Notes: a model not told the origin generated them from the sequence alone. 64,000 nucleotides of DNA from Spongiactinospora sp. TRM90649 (GCF_029382225.1 NZ_JARLTC010000006.1:1-64000); one strand, 5' to 3'; shown: positions 1-9,041, counted from the first letter of the stretch. Translations and numbers: made by a program.

Positions 1-96
1 TCCCGGGTCACACTGCTGGCGGGCACCACGGCGGCGGTCGTGGTGCTCATCGCGACACGCGGCCGGCTGGGTCACCGACCCGCCGGAGACCCCTGA
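1..96 (+). CDS. C-terminal end of a membrane protein (partial)
   Basis: Frame 1 is open from the window edge to a TGA at 94-96, giving 31 residues. They contain a hydrophobic stretch (LLAGTTAAVVVLIAT) followed by a short basic, Pro-rich tail, as expected for the last transmembrane helix and cytoplasmic end of a membrane protein. The start lies outside the window, so the family cannot be named. Confidence 0.5.
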   Translation, partial: SRVTLLAGTTAAVVVLIATRGRLGHRPAGDP

Positions 97-448
97 CGAG
101 GAAATGAAGGCCCAGCCCCTGTGGCGCCGCCCCCGACGCCGGGAGGTGCTCGCCCACGGCCGCTCAGCGCTCAACGCGCTCGAACACGTCGTCCTTTCGC
201 GCGGTGAAACGGACCTTAAGAACGGCCCCGGGGTGAAGGGTGCACGGGTGATCGACAGGCGCAGCCTGTCGGACATACGCCGATCGGGTGTTGATCACGC
301 CCTCGTACTGGGCTGTCATGAGTCGGCGGCCTCGTATCACCTGGTCGGCACACTTGATCGGTCCGCCCCGGCAAGAACCGTCAGGTCGAGGTCTCGGATT
401 CCCCCGGGTCGTCAGGGCCGTACCGCAACGCCTTCGATTGGAGGACCC
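97..448. other. Intergenic stretch with a small hairpin, no convincing gene
   Basis: No reading frame here has protein-like composition or a ribosome site. A perfect 8-bp inverted repeat (CGACAGGC-gca-GCCTGTCG, 253-271) could be a weak terminator for the upstream partial gene or an operator for the gene at 449. I see nothing else. Confidence 0.4.
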
Positions 449-574
449 ATGAATCGGCTCCGAACCTGCACCACCGCTGCCGCGGCCATCATCGCCCTGG
501 TGGGCATCACATCCACCGGGACGGCGAACACAGCGAGGGCATCCCTCTCCCAACCTGGGAGCGGAATTCCGTAG
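449..574 (+). CDS. Small secreted peptide or truncated exported protein (41 aa)
   Basis: The ATG at 449 has a good ribosome site (GGAGG ending 5 bases before it). The frame encodes a classical Sec signal peptide: basic start MNRLR, an Ala/Ile/Val-rich core, and a likely cleavage site near TANTARAS around residue 32. Only about 9 residues follow before a TAG. The mature part is too short for a normal secreted enzyme, so this is either a genuine micro-peptide or an exported-protein gene cut short by a stop or frameshift. The 240 bp to the next gene show no recognisable continuation in another frame. No homology is claimed. Confidence 0.4.
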   Translation: MNRLRTCTTAAAAIIALVGITSTGTANTARASLSQPGSGIP

Positions 575-814
575 ACGGGCACCGAACTGGCCTCGTGAAC
601 GTATCGCTCGCGCCGGCATCATGCGCCCTGCCGACTCAGGCGCCGACATACCAGCCGTTCGGGCTAACACCCACCCGAGCCCTTCACATCGGTGATCGTG
701 ATCACGCTCACCACTGTCATCACCGTTGTGAGGGCCGCCGGACCGGCCGTCACATTCAGCATGTCCCGCCATGATTTGCGCTGTCGCTCGCACATTTGAA
801 GAGCGCTATCGGAA

Positions 815-3800
815 ATGGAGATCATGTCTCTTTTATCGCCCACTATGGGGTCCTGCCCGGCCGTGCGACCACCTTTGCGGAGATGGCGACGCCGGATGGC
901 CGACCTGCTGGCATTGACGCTCGTCGCCGGGCTCCTCGCAATCGTACCGGCGCCGTCCGCCCAGGCGGCCATCGCGCAGGGCGCGATGACCTGGAACCTT
1001 CAGGGCAAAGGGCAGAACGCCTGGGAAGTGCCCGATTTGATGGAGACCAATGACGTCACCGTCGCCGCCCTACAGGAAGTGGCCAACGGGCCCTTCATGG
1101 GACTCACTCCCACGAATCACAGGGTGAACTACGTCGACCCGGACGGTACGCCGTCGAGCCCGCCAACGTGGCAGGTCGAGCAATACACGCTTTCGGACGA
1201 CTATGGAACCGCCTTTGTGATCCAGACCGGCTCCAACAATCGACGTTTGGCGATCGTCACCACCTTGGACGTCGCCAACGTCGCCACGGACGTGCATGTC
1301 CTCAACGTTCGGGAAGACTGGAAAGGCAAGCAGGGTTTTCCCGCCCTGGGAGTGAAGGTGGACGGCGCCTGGTACTACTCCATCCACGCCACCACGCAGC
1401 CGAGACGCGCCGACAACAACGCGAACACGCTGGTCGAGGACATCTCCAGTCTGCACGACAACACCGACAAAGGCGACTGGGCCGCGATGGGCGACTGGAA
1501 CAGATATCCCAGCGAGGAGTCGGACGCCTACAAGGCTGCGGAGCGGAAACTCACCGGTAGCGCGAAGACCAATTTCCCCGGCCATCAGGCGGCCCTGGAC
1601 ACCGTCACGGACCTCGAAGACGACGAACGCATCATTTGGCAGGGCGCGAGGACCCACGATCACGGTGCCGAACTCGATTACATGGTGGCCAAGGGCGCGG
1701 ATGACGGCTATGTCGCCACGCGAGCGACGTCCAAGTCGGGCTCCGATCATTGGCCGGTGTTCTTCAATCCTGCGGGCGATGACGATTCCGATACCTGTAT
1801 GGGCGGTACATCACCGGCTCCGGCGAACGCGCCGCGCGCGGCCGCGTTGGAGGCGTGTCCCATCAACGACCTGCCGACCGCGGCCTTCTCGATGGGAGAC
1901 AGCTACATCTCCGGTGAGGCGGGGCGCTGGCAGGGCAATGCCAACACCAGCTTGGGGGGTGATTCCTGGGGCACCGACCGGGCCGCCGGCGGCAGCCAGA
2001 TCTATGAGAAGAACCGCGACGGCAGTGACGCCTGTCACCGCTCGGACGTCGCGGAGATCAAGGGCGCCGAGATCGCCGGGATCCCGCGCGATCGCATGTT
2101 CAACATCGCGTGCTCGGGTGCCGAGACCAAGCACCTGCTCTCGGAGTCCTTCAAGGGGGAGGCGCCGCAGATCGAGCAACTCGCCGGCTTCGCCGAAGAA
2201 CTCGACGTGAACACGATCGCGGTGTCCATCGGCGGAAACGACCTCGGGTTCGCCGACATCGTGGAGAAGTGCGCGAAGGCCTTCATGCTCGGCCAAGGGG
2301 CCTGTCGTGACAGCGCCGACAGGTCTCTGCGCGACCAACTCGACGACGTGGGCGACGACGTCGGTCGTGTCCTGGCCGCGATCCGTGACACGATGGCCGA
2401 GGCCGGGCAGGACGAGACCTCCTACCGGCTCATCGTCCAGGGCTACCCGGCCCCGTTGCCTCCCGCCGATGAGATGCGGTATCCGGGCGACCACTACGAC
2501 CGGTACACCCAAGGCGGCTGCCCCTTCTACGACGACGACCTGAGATGGACGCGCGACGGCGCCATCGACGGGATCAGCGCCATGCTGCGGAAGGCGGCCG
2601 ATGACACGGGCGCGGCCTTCCTGGATCTGAAGGACGCGTTCGCCGGGCACGAACTGTGCGCGAAGACCGCCAGGCAGGCGAAGTCCGGCGAAACGTTGGG
2701 CAACCCGATGCCGAAGAACGAGGCCGAATGGGTCAGATTCGTCAACGGTTACACCACGCCGGGCGACAAGGCGGAGGGCATCCATCCGAACGCGCACGGC
2801 CAGGCCGCCCTCAGCGGCTGCCTCTCGGACGCCCTCCAGAGGATGGGAGTCTCGGAAGACACGCACCTCTCATGCGCAGGGCGGCGAGACTTTAAGATCC
2901 GCTCAATGGCTCTGGGCTCGTCCACCACCTGGGGCCAGGGCAGTTCACACGGCAACGGCTACCGGGAGGTCGCCGGCTTCGGGCTTCAGTGGATCGTCGA
3001 CCACCAGAGCGGAGGCGGCGGCTCCACCTCTCTGGTGGACTGGGTCGGTTCGGTGAAGGTCGGCACGATGGCCGACCGGGACGTGGAAGGCTGGCGCGGG
3101 TTCCGGATCCACGAGATCGCCAAGAAGGCGGAGTGCGCCGTCAAGACCTACCAGCCCAACCTCATCACGTTGATCGCCGGAGGCAACGACGTCACCCAGG
3201 ACTATGAGATGGGCGGCGCGATCGGGCGGCTGGAGTCGCTGATCGAGCAGATCAGCCGCGACGCTCCCGGCACCGTCGTGCTGGTGGCCGGGATCCAGCC
3301 CTACCACGACGCCGCCACCAACGCCCGTGGCAAGGCCTACAGCGCCCAGATCCCCGGCCTGGTGAACCGGCTGGCCGGGCGCGGCCTGCGCGTGGTCTAC
3401 ACCGACATCACCGCCCTGACCGGCACCGACACCGGCCCCGACGGCGTCCATCCCAACGACCAGGGCTATGAGAAGATCGGTGAGGCGTTCGCCAAGGCCG
3501 CGGTGGAGGCGAGGGACCGGAACTGGATCCGGCCGCCCAACCCCCAGGCGCCGGACGCCGGTTCCAACCCGTGTGGGTCCTGGGACGACGGCAGCGGCGG
3601 TCCGGAGACGGATCCGTACGACCTGGGCCAGTACTGGGAGGGCCGCGGCATCATCCAGTCTCAGGTACGGCCGGACGCGGTCAAGCTGTGGATGGTCGAC
3701 ATCGACCGCGACCGCAAGGCCGAGCAGGTGGTCGTCAAGCGCGACGGGTCATTCAAGTTCTACTGGAACGGCGGCCCCGATGGCGACGACTGGAAGCCGT

Positions 3801-5407
3801 TCACCGAAGGCGAGCACCCCTTCCGGCCGCACGCCGGCGCCAACGGCGACCTGTTGCGCTTCCCCGACCTGGACGGCGACGGGCACCCCGACTGCGCGTT
3901 CGTCAACACCGACGGCACGATGACGGTCTATCGGTGGGACTGGTCCAAACCGAAGGGCCAGCGGATGTGCGCGATCCGCTATGTGGGCGACCCTCACGTC
4001 CAGAACGACGGCAAGACGGGCGGCAAACTGACGCCCCCGGCAGGGGTGAAGGTCCGCTTCGCCGACGTCACCGGCGGAGGCCGCGACGACTTCGTGATCA
4101 TCCGTCCCGACGGCACCACCACCGCGTGGTTCAACGAGAACTTCAAGACCGACCGCACCCTGCCGTACCTGGACTGGCAGCCGCTCAACCGGGTCGCCGC
4201 CAGTCGCGGCGAGTCCAGCGAGATCAGGAACGCCGACCTCAACGGCGATGAGCGCGACGACCGGATCCTGATCACCCCCGGTGGCGGCGCCAGAGCCTGG
4301 ATCAACGAAGGCCCGCGGGGAGGGTTCTCCCACTATCGCGACATCGGCAAGATCGCCGACGATTCCGGAATCTCGCCTTTCGACGTCCACTTCCCCGACG
4401 TCGACGGCGACGGCAAGGCCGACTTCGTCCGCATGACCTCCGACGGCAGGATCAGCGCCTGGATCAACAAACTCCCGGCGGACTACTTCGACGCCTTCCA
4501 CGGTTCGGGCGAACCCATGAACGAGCCGCGCAAACTCGGCCCGCACTGGGATCCCCGCGGTGTCATCCAGCCTGATACGCGTGCTGACGCGGTGAAGCTG
4601 TGGATGACCGACATCGACCGGGACCGTAAGGCCGAGCAGGTGGTGGTCAAGCGGGACGGGTCGTTCCAGTTCTACTGGAACAACGGTTCTTCCGGCGGGA
4701 ACTGGAAGCCGTTCACGCCGGGTGAGCATCCGTTCCGGCCGCATGCCGGTGCCGACGGGGACAAGCTGCGTTTCCCGGACCTGGACGGTGACGGGCACCC
4801 AGACTGCGCGTTCGTCGAAACGGACGGCACCATGAAGGTCTACCGATGGGACTGGTCCAAACCCAAGGGCCAGCGGATGTGCGCCATCCCCTACGACGGC
4901 GACGCCAACGTCTACAACGAGGGCAAGACAGGAGGCAAGCTGGCACCTCCGCCAGGGTCGAAGGTTCGCTTCGCCGACATCACCGGCAGGGGCCGGGACG
5001 ACTATCTGATCATCCGGCCGGACGGCACCACCGCCGTCTGGATCAACCAGAACTTCCAGAACAACGGCGAGCTGGCCTGGTTCGAGCCCATGCGCATCTT
5101 CGACGGCGGCGATGGCGACCGCGAGATCAGGCACGCCGACCTCAACGGCGACAACCTCGACGACCGGATCCTGGTCACCCCCGGCGGCGGCGCCAGAGCC
5201 TGGATCAGCGTACCCGGGGAACTCTTCTCCGCCTTCCGTGACATCGGCAAGATCGCGGAGGACTCCGGCGCCTCCCGCTTCGACGTCCACTTCCCCGACA
5301 TCGACGGCGACGGCAAGGCCGACTTCGCCCGCATGACCTCCAACGGCCAGGTCACCGCCTGGCTCAACAAACTCCCCGACAACTACTTCGACACGTTCCA
5401 TCCCTGA
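815..5407 (+). CDS. Secreted CdtB-like nuclease / double SGNH hydrolase / FG-GAP repeat protein
   Basis: This 1530-residue exported protein has an Arg-rich n-region and hydrophobic core ending near APSAQA (residue 51). Residues about 57-315 match the CdtB/DNase I-like phosphoesterase fold: MTWNLQ (58), ALQEV (about 88), YYSIHATTQ (about 190), GDWNR (about 226), ELDYMV, and SDHWPV (about 310), which supply the expected Glu/His/Asp/Asn/His catalytic set. Residues about 355-670 are a GDSL/SGNH hydrolase (MGDSYISGE, GGNDLGF, IHPNAHG). Residues about 695-900 are a second SGNH domain (ALGSSTTWG, GGNDVTQDY, GVHPNDQGY). From about 940 to the end are two tandem copies of a 304-residue FG-GAP/VCBS unit with Asp-rich calcium loops such as DLDGDGHPD and DVDGDGKAD. 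The start is uncertain: the ATGs at 824, 845 and 896 are alternatives, and 815 is the longest. It is monocistronic with a terminator just downstream. The overall role is unknown; a secreted nuclease or lipid-phosphatase effector with esterase activity is an inference. Confidence 0.85.
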   Translation: MEIMSLLSPTMGSCPAVRPPLRRWRRRMADLLALTLVAGLLAIVPAPSAQAAIAQGAMTWNLQGKGQNAWEVPDLMETNDVTVAALQEVANGPFMGLTPTNHRVNYVDPDGTPSSPPTWQVEQYTLSDDYGTAFVIQTGSNNRRLAIVTTLDVANVATDVHVLNVREDWKGKQGFPALGVKVDGAWYYSIHATTQPRRADNNANTLVEDISSLHDNTDKGDWAAMGDWNRYPSEESDAYKAAERKLTGSAKTNFPGHQAALDTVTDLEDDERIIWQGARTHDHGAELDYMVAKGADDGYVATRATSKSGSDHWPVFFNPAGDDDSDTCMGGTSPAPANAPRAAALEACPINDLPTAAFSMGDSYISGEAGRWQGNANTSLGGDSWGTDRAAGGSQIYEKNRDGSDACHRSDVAEIKGAEIAGIPRDRMFNIACSGAETKHLLSESFKGEAPQIEQLAGFAEELDVNTIAVSIGGNDLGFADIVEKCAKAFMLGQGACRDSADRSLRDQLDDVGDDVGRVLAAIRDTMAEAGQDETSYRLIVQGYPAPLPPADEMRYPGDHYDRYTQGGCPFYDDDLRWTRDGAIDGISAMLRKAADDTGAAFLDLKDAFAGHELCAKTARQAKSGETLGNPMPKNEAEWVRFVNGYTTPGDKAEGIHPNAHGQAALSGCLSDALQRMGVSEDTHLSCAGRRDFKIRSMALGSSTTWGQGSSHGNGYREVAGFGLQWIVDHQSGGGGSTSLVDWVGSVKVGTMADRDVEGWRGFRIHEIAKKAECAVKTYQPNLITLIAGGNDVTQDYEMGGAIGRLESLIEQISRDAPGTVVLVAGIQPYHDAATNARGKAYSAQIPGLVNRLAGRGLRVVYTDITALTGTDTGPDGVHPNDQGYEKIGEAFAKAAVEARDRNWIRPPNPQAPDAGSNPCGSWDDGSGGPETDPYDLGQYWEGRGIIQSQVRPDAVKLWMVDIDRDRKAEQVVVKRDGSFKFYWNGGPDGDDWKPFTEGEHPFRPHAGANGDLLRFPDLDGDGHPDCAFVNTDGTMTVYRWDWSKPKGQRMCAIRYVGDPHVQNDGKTGGKLTPPAGVKVRFADVTGGGRDDFVIIRPDGTTTAWFNENFKTDRTLPYLDWQPLNRVAASRGESSEIRNADLNGDERDDRILITPGGGARAWINEGPRGGFSHYRDIGKIADDSGISPFDVHFPDVDGDGKADFVRMTSDGRISAWINKLPADYFDAFHGSGEPMNEPRKLGPHWDPRGVIQPDTRADAVKLWMTDIDRDRKAEQVVVKRDGSFQFYWNNGSSGGNWKPFTPGEHPFRPHAGADGDKLRFPDLDGDGHPDCAFVETDGTMKVYRWDWSKPKGQRMCAIPYDGDANVYNEGKTGGKLAPPPGSKVRFADITGRGRDDYLIIRPDGTTAVWINQNFQNNGELAWFEPMRIFDGGDGDREIRHADLNGDNLDDRILVTPGGGARAWISVPGELFSAFRDIGKIAEDSGASRFDVHFPDIDGDGKADFARMTSNGQVTAWLNKLPDNYFDTFHP
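3633..5400 (+). repeat. Tandem 912-bp in-frame repeat encoding two FG-GAP/VCBS units
   Basis: The segments starting near 3633 and 4545 are long near-copies offset by exactly 912 bp (304 codons). The same words recur at matching points: DIDRDRKAEQVVVKRDGSF, GEHPFRPHAGA, DLDGDGHPDCAF, DWSKPKGQRMCAI. Substitutions are mostly silent or conservative, so the duplication is old enough to have diverged but still under protein selection. Confidence 0.85.
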
Positions 5408-5431
5408 TCCGCACCCGGCGACAGTAGAACC

Positions 5432-5466
5432 CTCGGCCCTCGGCGCTCCCCGCGCCGAGGGCCGAG
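5432..5466 (+). terminator. Strong hairpin terminator after the CdtB-like gene
   Basis: A perfect 15-bp stem (CTCGGCCCTCGGCGC pairing with its reverse complement) with a 5-base loop starts 25 bp after the stop codon. There is no U-tract, as is usual in actinomycetes. It may also serve the opposing minus-strand remnant that ends at 5588. Confidence 0.75.
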
Positions 5467-5587
5467 CCCGGTCTGGATTCGCACGCCCTGCTCATCGGTG
5501 GAGCGGGTCGATGACGGCGTATCCGATCGGAGCGGGCTCGTCGGACGGACATAGGCCGAGGTCGTCCCCCGCCTCCGGTCGCCGGGG

Positions 5588-6245
5588 CTATCCGATCGGA
5601 TGCTCAGGGGTGTCCAGCCAGATCCGCTGCCCGTCCTGGGTCACCATCATGCCGAACCGCTCTCGGCCGGCTCGCCCCATGCCACCCACCGGAAGTAGGC
5701 GTCGGTGACCTCGTCCCACACCGCCCGGTCGCCAAGCTGGTACACCTCGAACTCGTCGGCCCCGGTCTGGTAGGTGACCGCCGCCCATCGGCTCGGCGTC
5801 TCGGTGTCGACCACCCACAGCCGATACCCGTAGTCGTCCTCGGCGAAGGCGCGAAGCCCGCTGATCGCCGCCCTGGCCAGATCCGCCCCGGCCGGGGCGT
5901 CGCCGATGGTTCGGGGGTCGATCCTGGTGGTGGACCGGTGTCCGGTGCGGTCGTCGGCGTGCCAGGCGGGCATGCGCTGGGAGCGTATGGGCATGTAGGA
6001 GGCGAAGCCGGGGAACCGGCCGTGTGCGGTGCCGTCGGGCATGACGGTGAGGCGCAGCGCGTGGTCGGTGCCGAACTCCGGGCACCACGGGAGGACGATG
6101 ATCCCGCCCGGCCGGGTCTGCTCGACCCAGGTGTAAGGGACGCGGCGGATGCCGCAGGTGACATGCACACGGTCGAACAACGCGCGGCCGGGGCAGCCGT
6201 CGGCGCCGTCTCCGATGACCAGGTGCGCCTGCCGTACGACGGGCT
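5588..6245 (-). pseudogene. Remnant of a PCMT-like methyltransferase (FxLD-type maturase)
   Basis: The minus strand reads FDRVHVTCGIRRVPYTW, EQTRPGGIIVLPW and GRFPGFASYMPIRSQR, matching the C-terminal half of protein-L-isoaspartate methyltransferase-like enzymes, particularly the class used in FxLD ribosomal peptide systems. The N-terminal SAM-binding region is missing. The expected C-terminal end (RFGMMVTQDGQRIWLD, stop at 5588) is in a different frame from the body (stop at 5647), so there is a one-base frameshift near 5655-5670. No precursor peptide gene was seen. Identification rests on remembered family motifs. Confidence 0.7.
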
Positions 6246-6331
6246 GGCCTATCTCGGGGGTCTGTGATCTCGGAGGTTCGAGGAAGCCGTGGGTGGGGTG
6301 CGGGGCCGGGGCCGCTGGCGACGAACCGGGG

Positions 6332-6472
6332 GTGAGCGGCCGTGGGCTCGCGATCGTGAAGGAACTCGCAGTGGACTTCGCCCATAACGAGCACCCCGTG
6401 ACCGGGTACACCGTTTGGGTTCACCTGGACCTCACGGTGGCGCGGATTGGGTCAGACGCCACCGGAGATTGA
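6332..6472 (+). pseudogene. C-terminal fragment of an RsbW-like HATPase protein
   Basis: The plus frame around 6335-6433 reads GRGLAIVKELAVDF then HPVTGYTVWVHLDL, which is the G1 box and last strands of the HATPase_c_2 (anti-sigma/regulatory ATPase) family. The upstream N-box region is absent and the frame before it is low-quality. Such ATP-binding proteins often sit beside FxLD-type methyltransferase genes, the remnant next door, so the two probably decayed together. Its 3' end overlaps the convergent CPBP protease stop by about 20 bp. Confidence 0.6.
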
Positions 6473-7339
6473 GGGGCGTGATCGATCGGAGGTGGGTTCC
6501 GGAACCAGTGGTCTGTCTTCGGATGTCGGGCTCGTATATCTCTTGAACTGGCCGCTGAGGATGATCCAGGCGCTGAGCGCGGCGAGTGGGGCGGTGACGA
6601 GCAGGGTGACCGTGTTGATGTCGATGTTGTACAGAAGCATGCCGGTCAGTAGGAACAGCACCATGTTGTTGCCCGCGTGGGCCAGGCTCGCCGCCCAGAT
6701 GGTGCCGCTGCGCAGTCGTAGCCAGGCGAGGATGATCTCCTGGAAGAGAAAGGAGATGGTCCAGACGAACAACCCGAGGGGGATGTTCCCGAACTCGATG
6801 TAGCCGACGAAGGCCAGCGGGTAGTGCCACACCGCCCAGATGAGCCCGGTGACGGTCACGGACAGAAGCGGGCGGTCGGTGAATACGCGCAACCTGAGAT
6901 AGCTGGTCCAGCCGAATTCCTCTCCCCAATAGACTGGGATGAGGAGGACGACGACGGCCATCAGCAGGGAAAGCGATGCCCAGGCGGGCAGCCCCGCCAC
7001 CATGGTGTTCAGTGGCGACAGATCCGGACGCCACAACCCCAAGGCCGCCGCCAGCCCGGCGGTCGCCATGACAAGGAGCAGCGGGCCTGCCCAGGCGGCG
7101 AGATAGTACGGCCACCCCGCGCGGAGCCGGAGCGCCAGTCCGGCGTCGCGGAACCCCTCTCTGGTGACCCAACGGCGGACGATGATCGCCGCGATGGCTG
7201 GAAAGAACCCCATCGGTAGTTGCACCAGGGGATTTACCAGGGACAGGTCCAAGAGGTATCGGGCCCCGAAGATGTAGGCCCAAGTCGCCCCGAAGCAGAT
7301 GATAAGAAACGCCGCGATTCCTCTATTTTTCGTGCTCAT
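6452..7339 (-). CDS. CPBP family intramembrane glutamic endopeptidase
   Basis: This 295-residue polytopic membrane protein has about eight hydrophobic segments. It carries the CPBP (CAAX protease / bacteriocin-processing) signatures: EEFGW (glutamate pair), WHYPL and HAGNN. The family cleaves within the membrane and is often linked to bacteriocin immunity or maturation. The ATG at 7339 (MSTKNRG) is chosen because an AAAGGG ribosome site precedes it and hydrophobicity begins there; the upstream 95-codon extension of the frame is Arg/Pro-rich junk. It stands alone. The neighbouring peptide-maturation remnants hint at a former RiPP locus, but that is inference. Confidence 0.85.
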   Translation of the reverse strand: MSTKNRGIAAFLIICFGATWAYIFGARYLLDLSLVNPLVQLPMGFFPAIAAIIVRRWVTREGFRDAGLALRLRAGWPYYLAAWAGPLLLVMATAGLAAALGLWRPDLSPLNTMVAGLPAWASLSLLMAVVVLLIPVYWGEEFGWTSYLRLRVFTDRPLLSVTVTGLIWAVWHYPLAFVGYIEFGNIPLGLFVWTISFLFQEIILAWLRLRSGTIWAASLAHAGNNMVLFLLTGMLLYNIDINTVTLLVTAPLAALSAWIILSGQFKRYTSPTSEDRPLVPEPTSDRSRPSISGGV

Positions 7340-7673
7340 TCGCAACCCTTTCGGCGCCTGGTATACAACGAGCACAGATCGTTTCAGGGGGGATTGTGTA
7401 CCCGACTCGGCTTTTCGACCGAGAGTTGTCGGGGATGCATCGACCGTTCGGCCAAGTGTCGTGCCGGTGGCGCGAGCGTCGGGCGCAGCCCGACATAAGA
7501 AAGGCTGTCCGAGCGGAGCGAGGGCGATTGCGCGCGGAGCGCGTCCTCCCGCCGTCAGGCGGGGTGGGGGGGACCACAGAGCGTGTGCCTCCGGAGGTAT
7601 GGCAGAACGCGTCCTCTCCGCCATCAGGTGAGGGAACGGGGAGCCTATCGCCGTCAGACGGGCCGGGAGGTGT
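7340..7673. other. Intergenic region with degenerate GC-rich repeats
   Basis: No gene is seen. The minus-strand leader of the CPBP gene (about 7340-7400) is comparatively AT-rich and probably holds its promoter. From about 7500 to 7660 there are imperfect repeats (GCGTCCTCCCGCCGTCAGG near 7543 and GCGTCCTCTCCGCCATCAGG near 7610), which look like eroded coding or repeat DNA. Confidence 0.35.
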
Positions 7674-7699
7674 GGGCCGCCCCTGGGGTGGGGCGGCCC
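7674..7699 (-). terminator. Hairpin terminator of the esterase-like phytase gene
   Basis: A perfect 10-bp stem (GGGCCGCCCC with GGGGCGGCCC) and 6-base loop sit 22 bp beyond the minus-strand stop at 7722. Position and strength fit a factor-independent terminator without a U-tract. Confidence 0.65.
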
Positions 7700-7721
7700 G
7701 GGTGTGGTTGGGGCGGGGGAA

Positions 7722-8870
7722 TCAGCAGTCGCGGGCGGCGAAGGCGAGGAAGCGGGTGGTCTCCGTGGGATCGAAGTTGTCGTCGGAGCCGAGCACCAGG
7801 GAGCATTCGCCGCTCGCCAGGCGGGGGCCGAAGGCGAGGGATTCCATGTTCTGCGCGGGCGGGCGGAACCGCGTGAGGTCGAGGACCAGGCGCTTGGTGA
7901 CCGGCCGGTAGGCGGGACCCGTGGACAGCGAGTCGCGGGCCAGTACGTTGGTCGCGCCGCGCAGGTCGATCTCGTAGAGCCGCGCCGCGTAGCCCGCGCC
8001 CTCGATCCAGGAGCGTTCGAGGGCCAGGTAGCGGTGGGAGTCGAGGGCCAGGATCTCCGAGACCCCGGAGTCGCTCAGGCGTGCGGGCGGGACGGGCGCG
8101 GCGGGCAGCGGGTCGAGCGGGTAGGCGTACTGGGCGCGCGGGGAGCCGCCGCGGTTCCAGACGGTGATCCGGGCGGGTGCGCCGTGCTCGGCGGTCACCG
8201 GCTCGCCGTCCTGGTAGAGAGGGCCCTCGACGATCGCCGCGATGCCGTCAGGTGTGAACGTCAGGCCCTCGAAGCCGAAGTTGCGGCGCGGACCCCGGTC
8301 GGTGTCGGTCATGGTCAGATTGCGCGGCACCCGCAGTTCGCCGGCCTCACGGCCGTCCCGGCCCGCCCAGCGCACGGTGAGCCGGGACACCGGCACGGTG
8401 GTGCGCTCGTCGGGACGGTCGCCCTCACTGCCCCACAGCACCCGCCCGCTGGCCGGGTCGAAGCGGATCGTCTCCGGGTCGGGTGAGCCGGGCTTGCCGT
8501 ACTCGGGGTAGGAGGACCCGTCAGGTGGCCGCAGGATGGCGACGCCGGTGAGGCGGACGCCGTCGAACCGGCCGGTCCTGCGATCGATGTCGAGCGCGCC
8601 GGTGTAGAAGCGCGGGGGCTGGTAGCGCCAGCGGTCGTCGGAGATGAAGTACCAGGTGCCGGTACGCGGGTCGCGATCGATGCCGGACAGCCCGCCGACG
8701 GTGGTGTCCTGGAACGGCATCTTGTGGGGGAGGGTCTGCTCGCCGAGGAACCGGGTGACGCGGAGGGCCGGACGGGTGTCCTCGGCGGGTACGGCCGCGC
8801 CGGTGGTCGCCAGCAGTACGGGCAGCAGGGCGAGGACCACTACCCTCCGCTTTGTTGACCGAATTCTCAT
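7722..8870 (-). CDS. Secreted esterase-like / phytase-family protein
   Basis: This 382-residue exported protein begins with MRIRSTKRR, a hydrophobic core, and a cleavage site around GAAVPAE (residue 30). The body resembles the esterase-like activity of phytase family (beta-propeller-like): GGLSGIDRDPRTGTWYFISDD near the start, FGFEGLTF in the middle and NMESLAFGPRL towards the end. Members of this family are secreted or periplasmic and mostly uncharacterised. The ATG at 8870 has a GAGGAG ribosome site directly upstream; the longer open frame to 9029 has neither a signal peptide nor a ribosome site. It is a single gene with its own terminator. Confidence 0.85.
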   Translation of the reverse strand: MRIRSTKRRVVVLALLPVLLATTGAAVPAEDTRPALRVTRFLGEQTLPHKMPFQDTTVGGLSGIDRDPRTGTWYFISDDRWRYQPPRFYTGALDIDRRTGRFDGVRLTGVAILRPPDGSSYPEYGKPGSPDPETIRFDPASGRVLWGSEGDRPDERTTVPVSRLTVRWAGRDGREAGELRVPRNLTMTDTDRGPRRNFGFEGLTFTPDGIAAIVEGPLYQDGEPVTAEHGAPARITVWNRGGSPRAQYAYPLDPLPAAPVPPARLSDSGVSEILALDSHRYLALERSWIEGAGYAARLYEIDLRGATNVLARDSLSTGPAYRPVTKRLVLDLTRFRPPAQNMESLAFGPRLASGECSLVLGSDDNFDPTETTRFLAFAARDC

Positions 8871-9021
8871 TCTTCTCCTCGTGTCTTGGGAGACGGCGAA
8901 GACGATGAGATCGCACGGTTGGGAAGAAGTCCACGAAGCCATGCCGTCCGTTTGCGGAAATCGGCTCTGGCCTGTGGTTTCGCACCCCCAGAATCCCCGA
9001 CCTAAAATGAAATAGCCGACA

Positions 9022-9041
9022 AATCCCATAAATGGGGGATT
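9022..9041. promoter_or_regulatory. Palindrome upstream of the esterase-like gene
   Basis: AATCCC-N8-GGGATT, with an inner CCCAT-aa-ATGGG, lies about 155 bp upstream of the minus-strand gene starting at 8870, in a locally AT-rich patch. It could be an operator, or a terminator for the Nudix remnant. The rest of 8871-9175 shows no gene. Confidence 0.3.

Noticed and set aside
664..825. 53-codon minus-strand ORF (MISISDSALQM...) with a hydrophobic segment
   Set aside because: It overlaps the 5' end of the CdtB-like gene antisense, has no clear ribosome site and no recognised family; cannot be supported.
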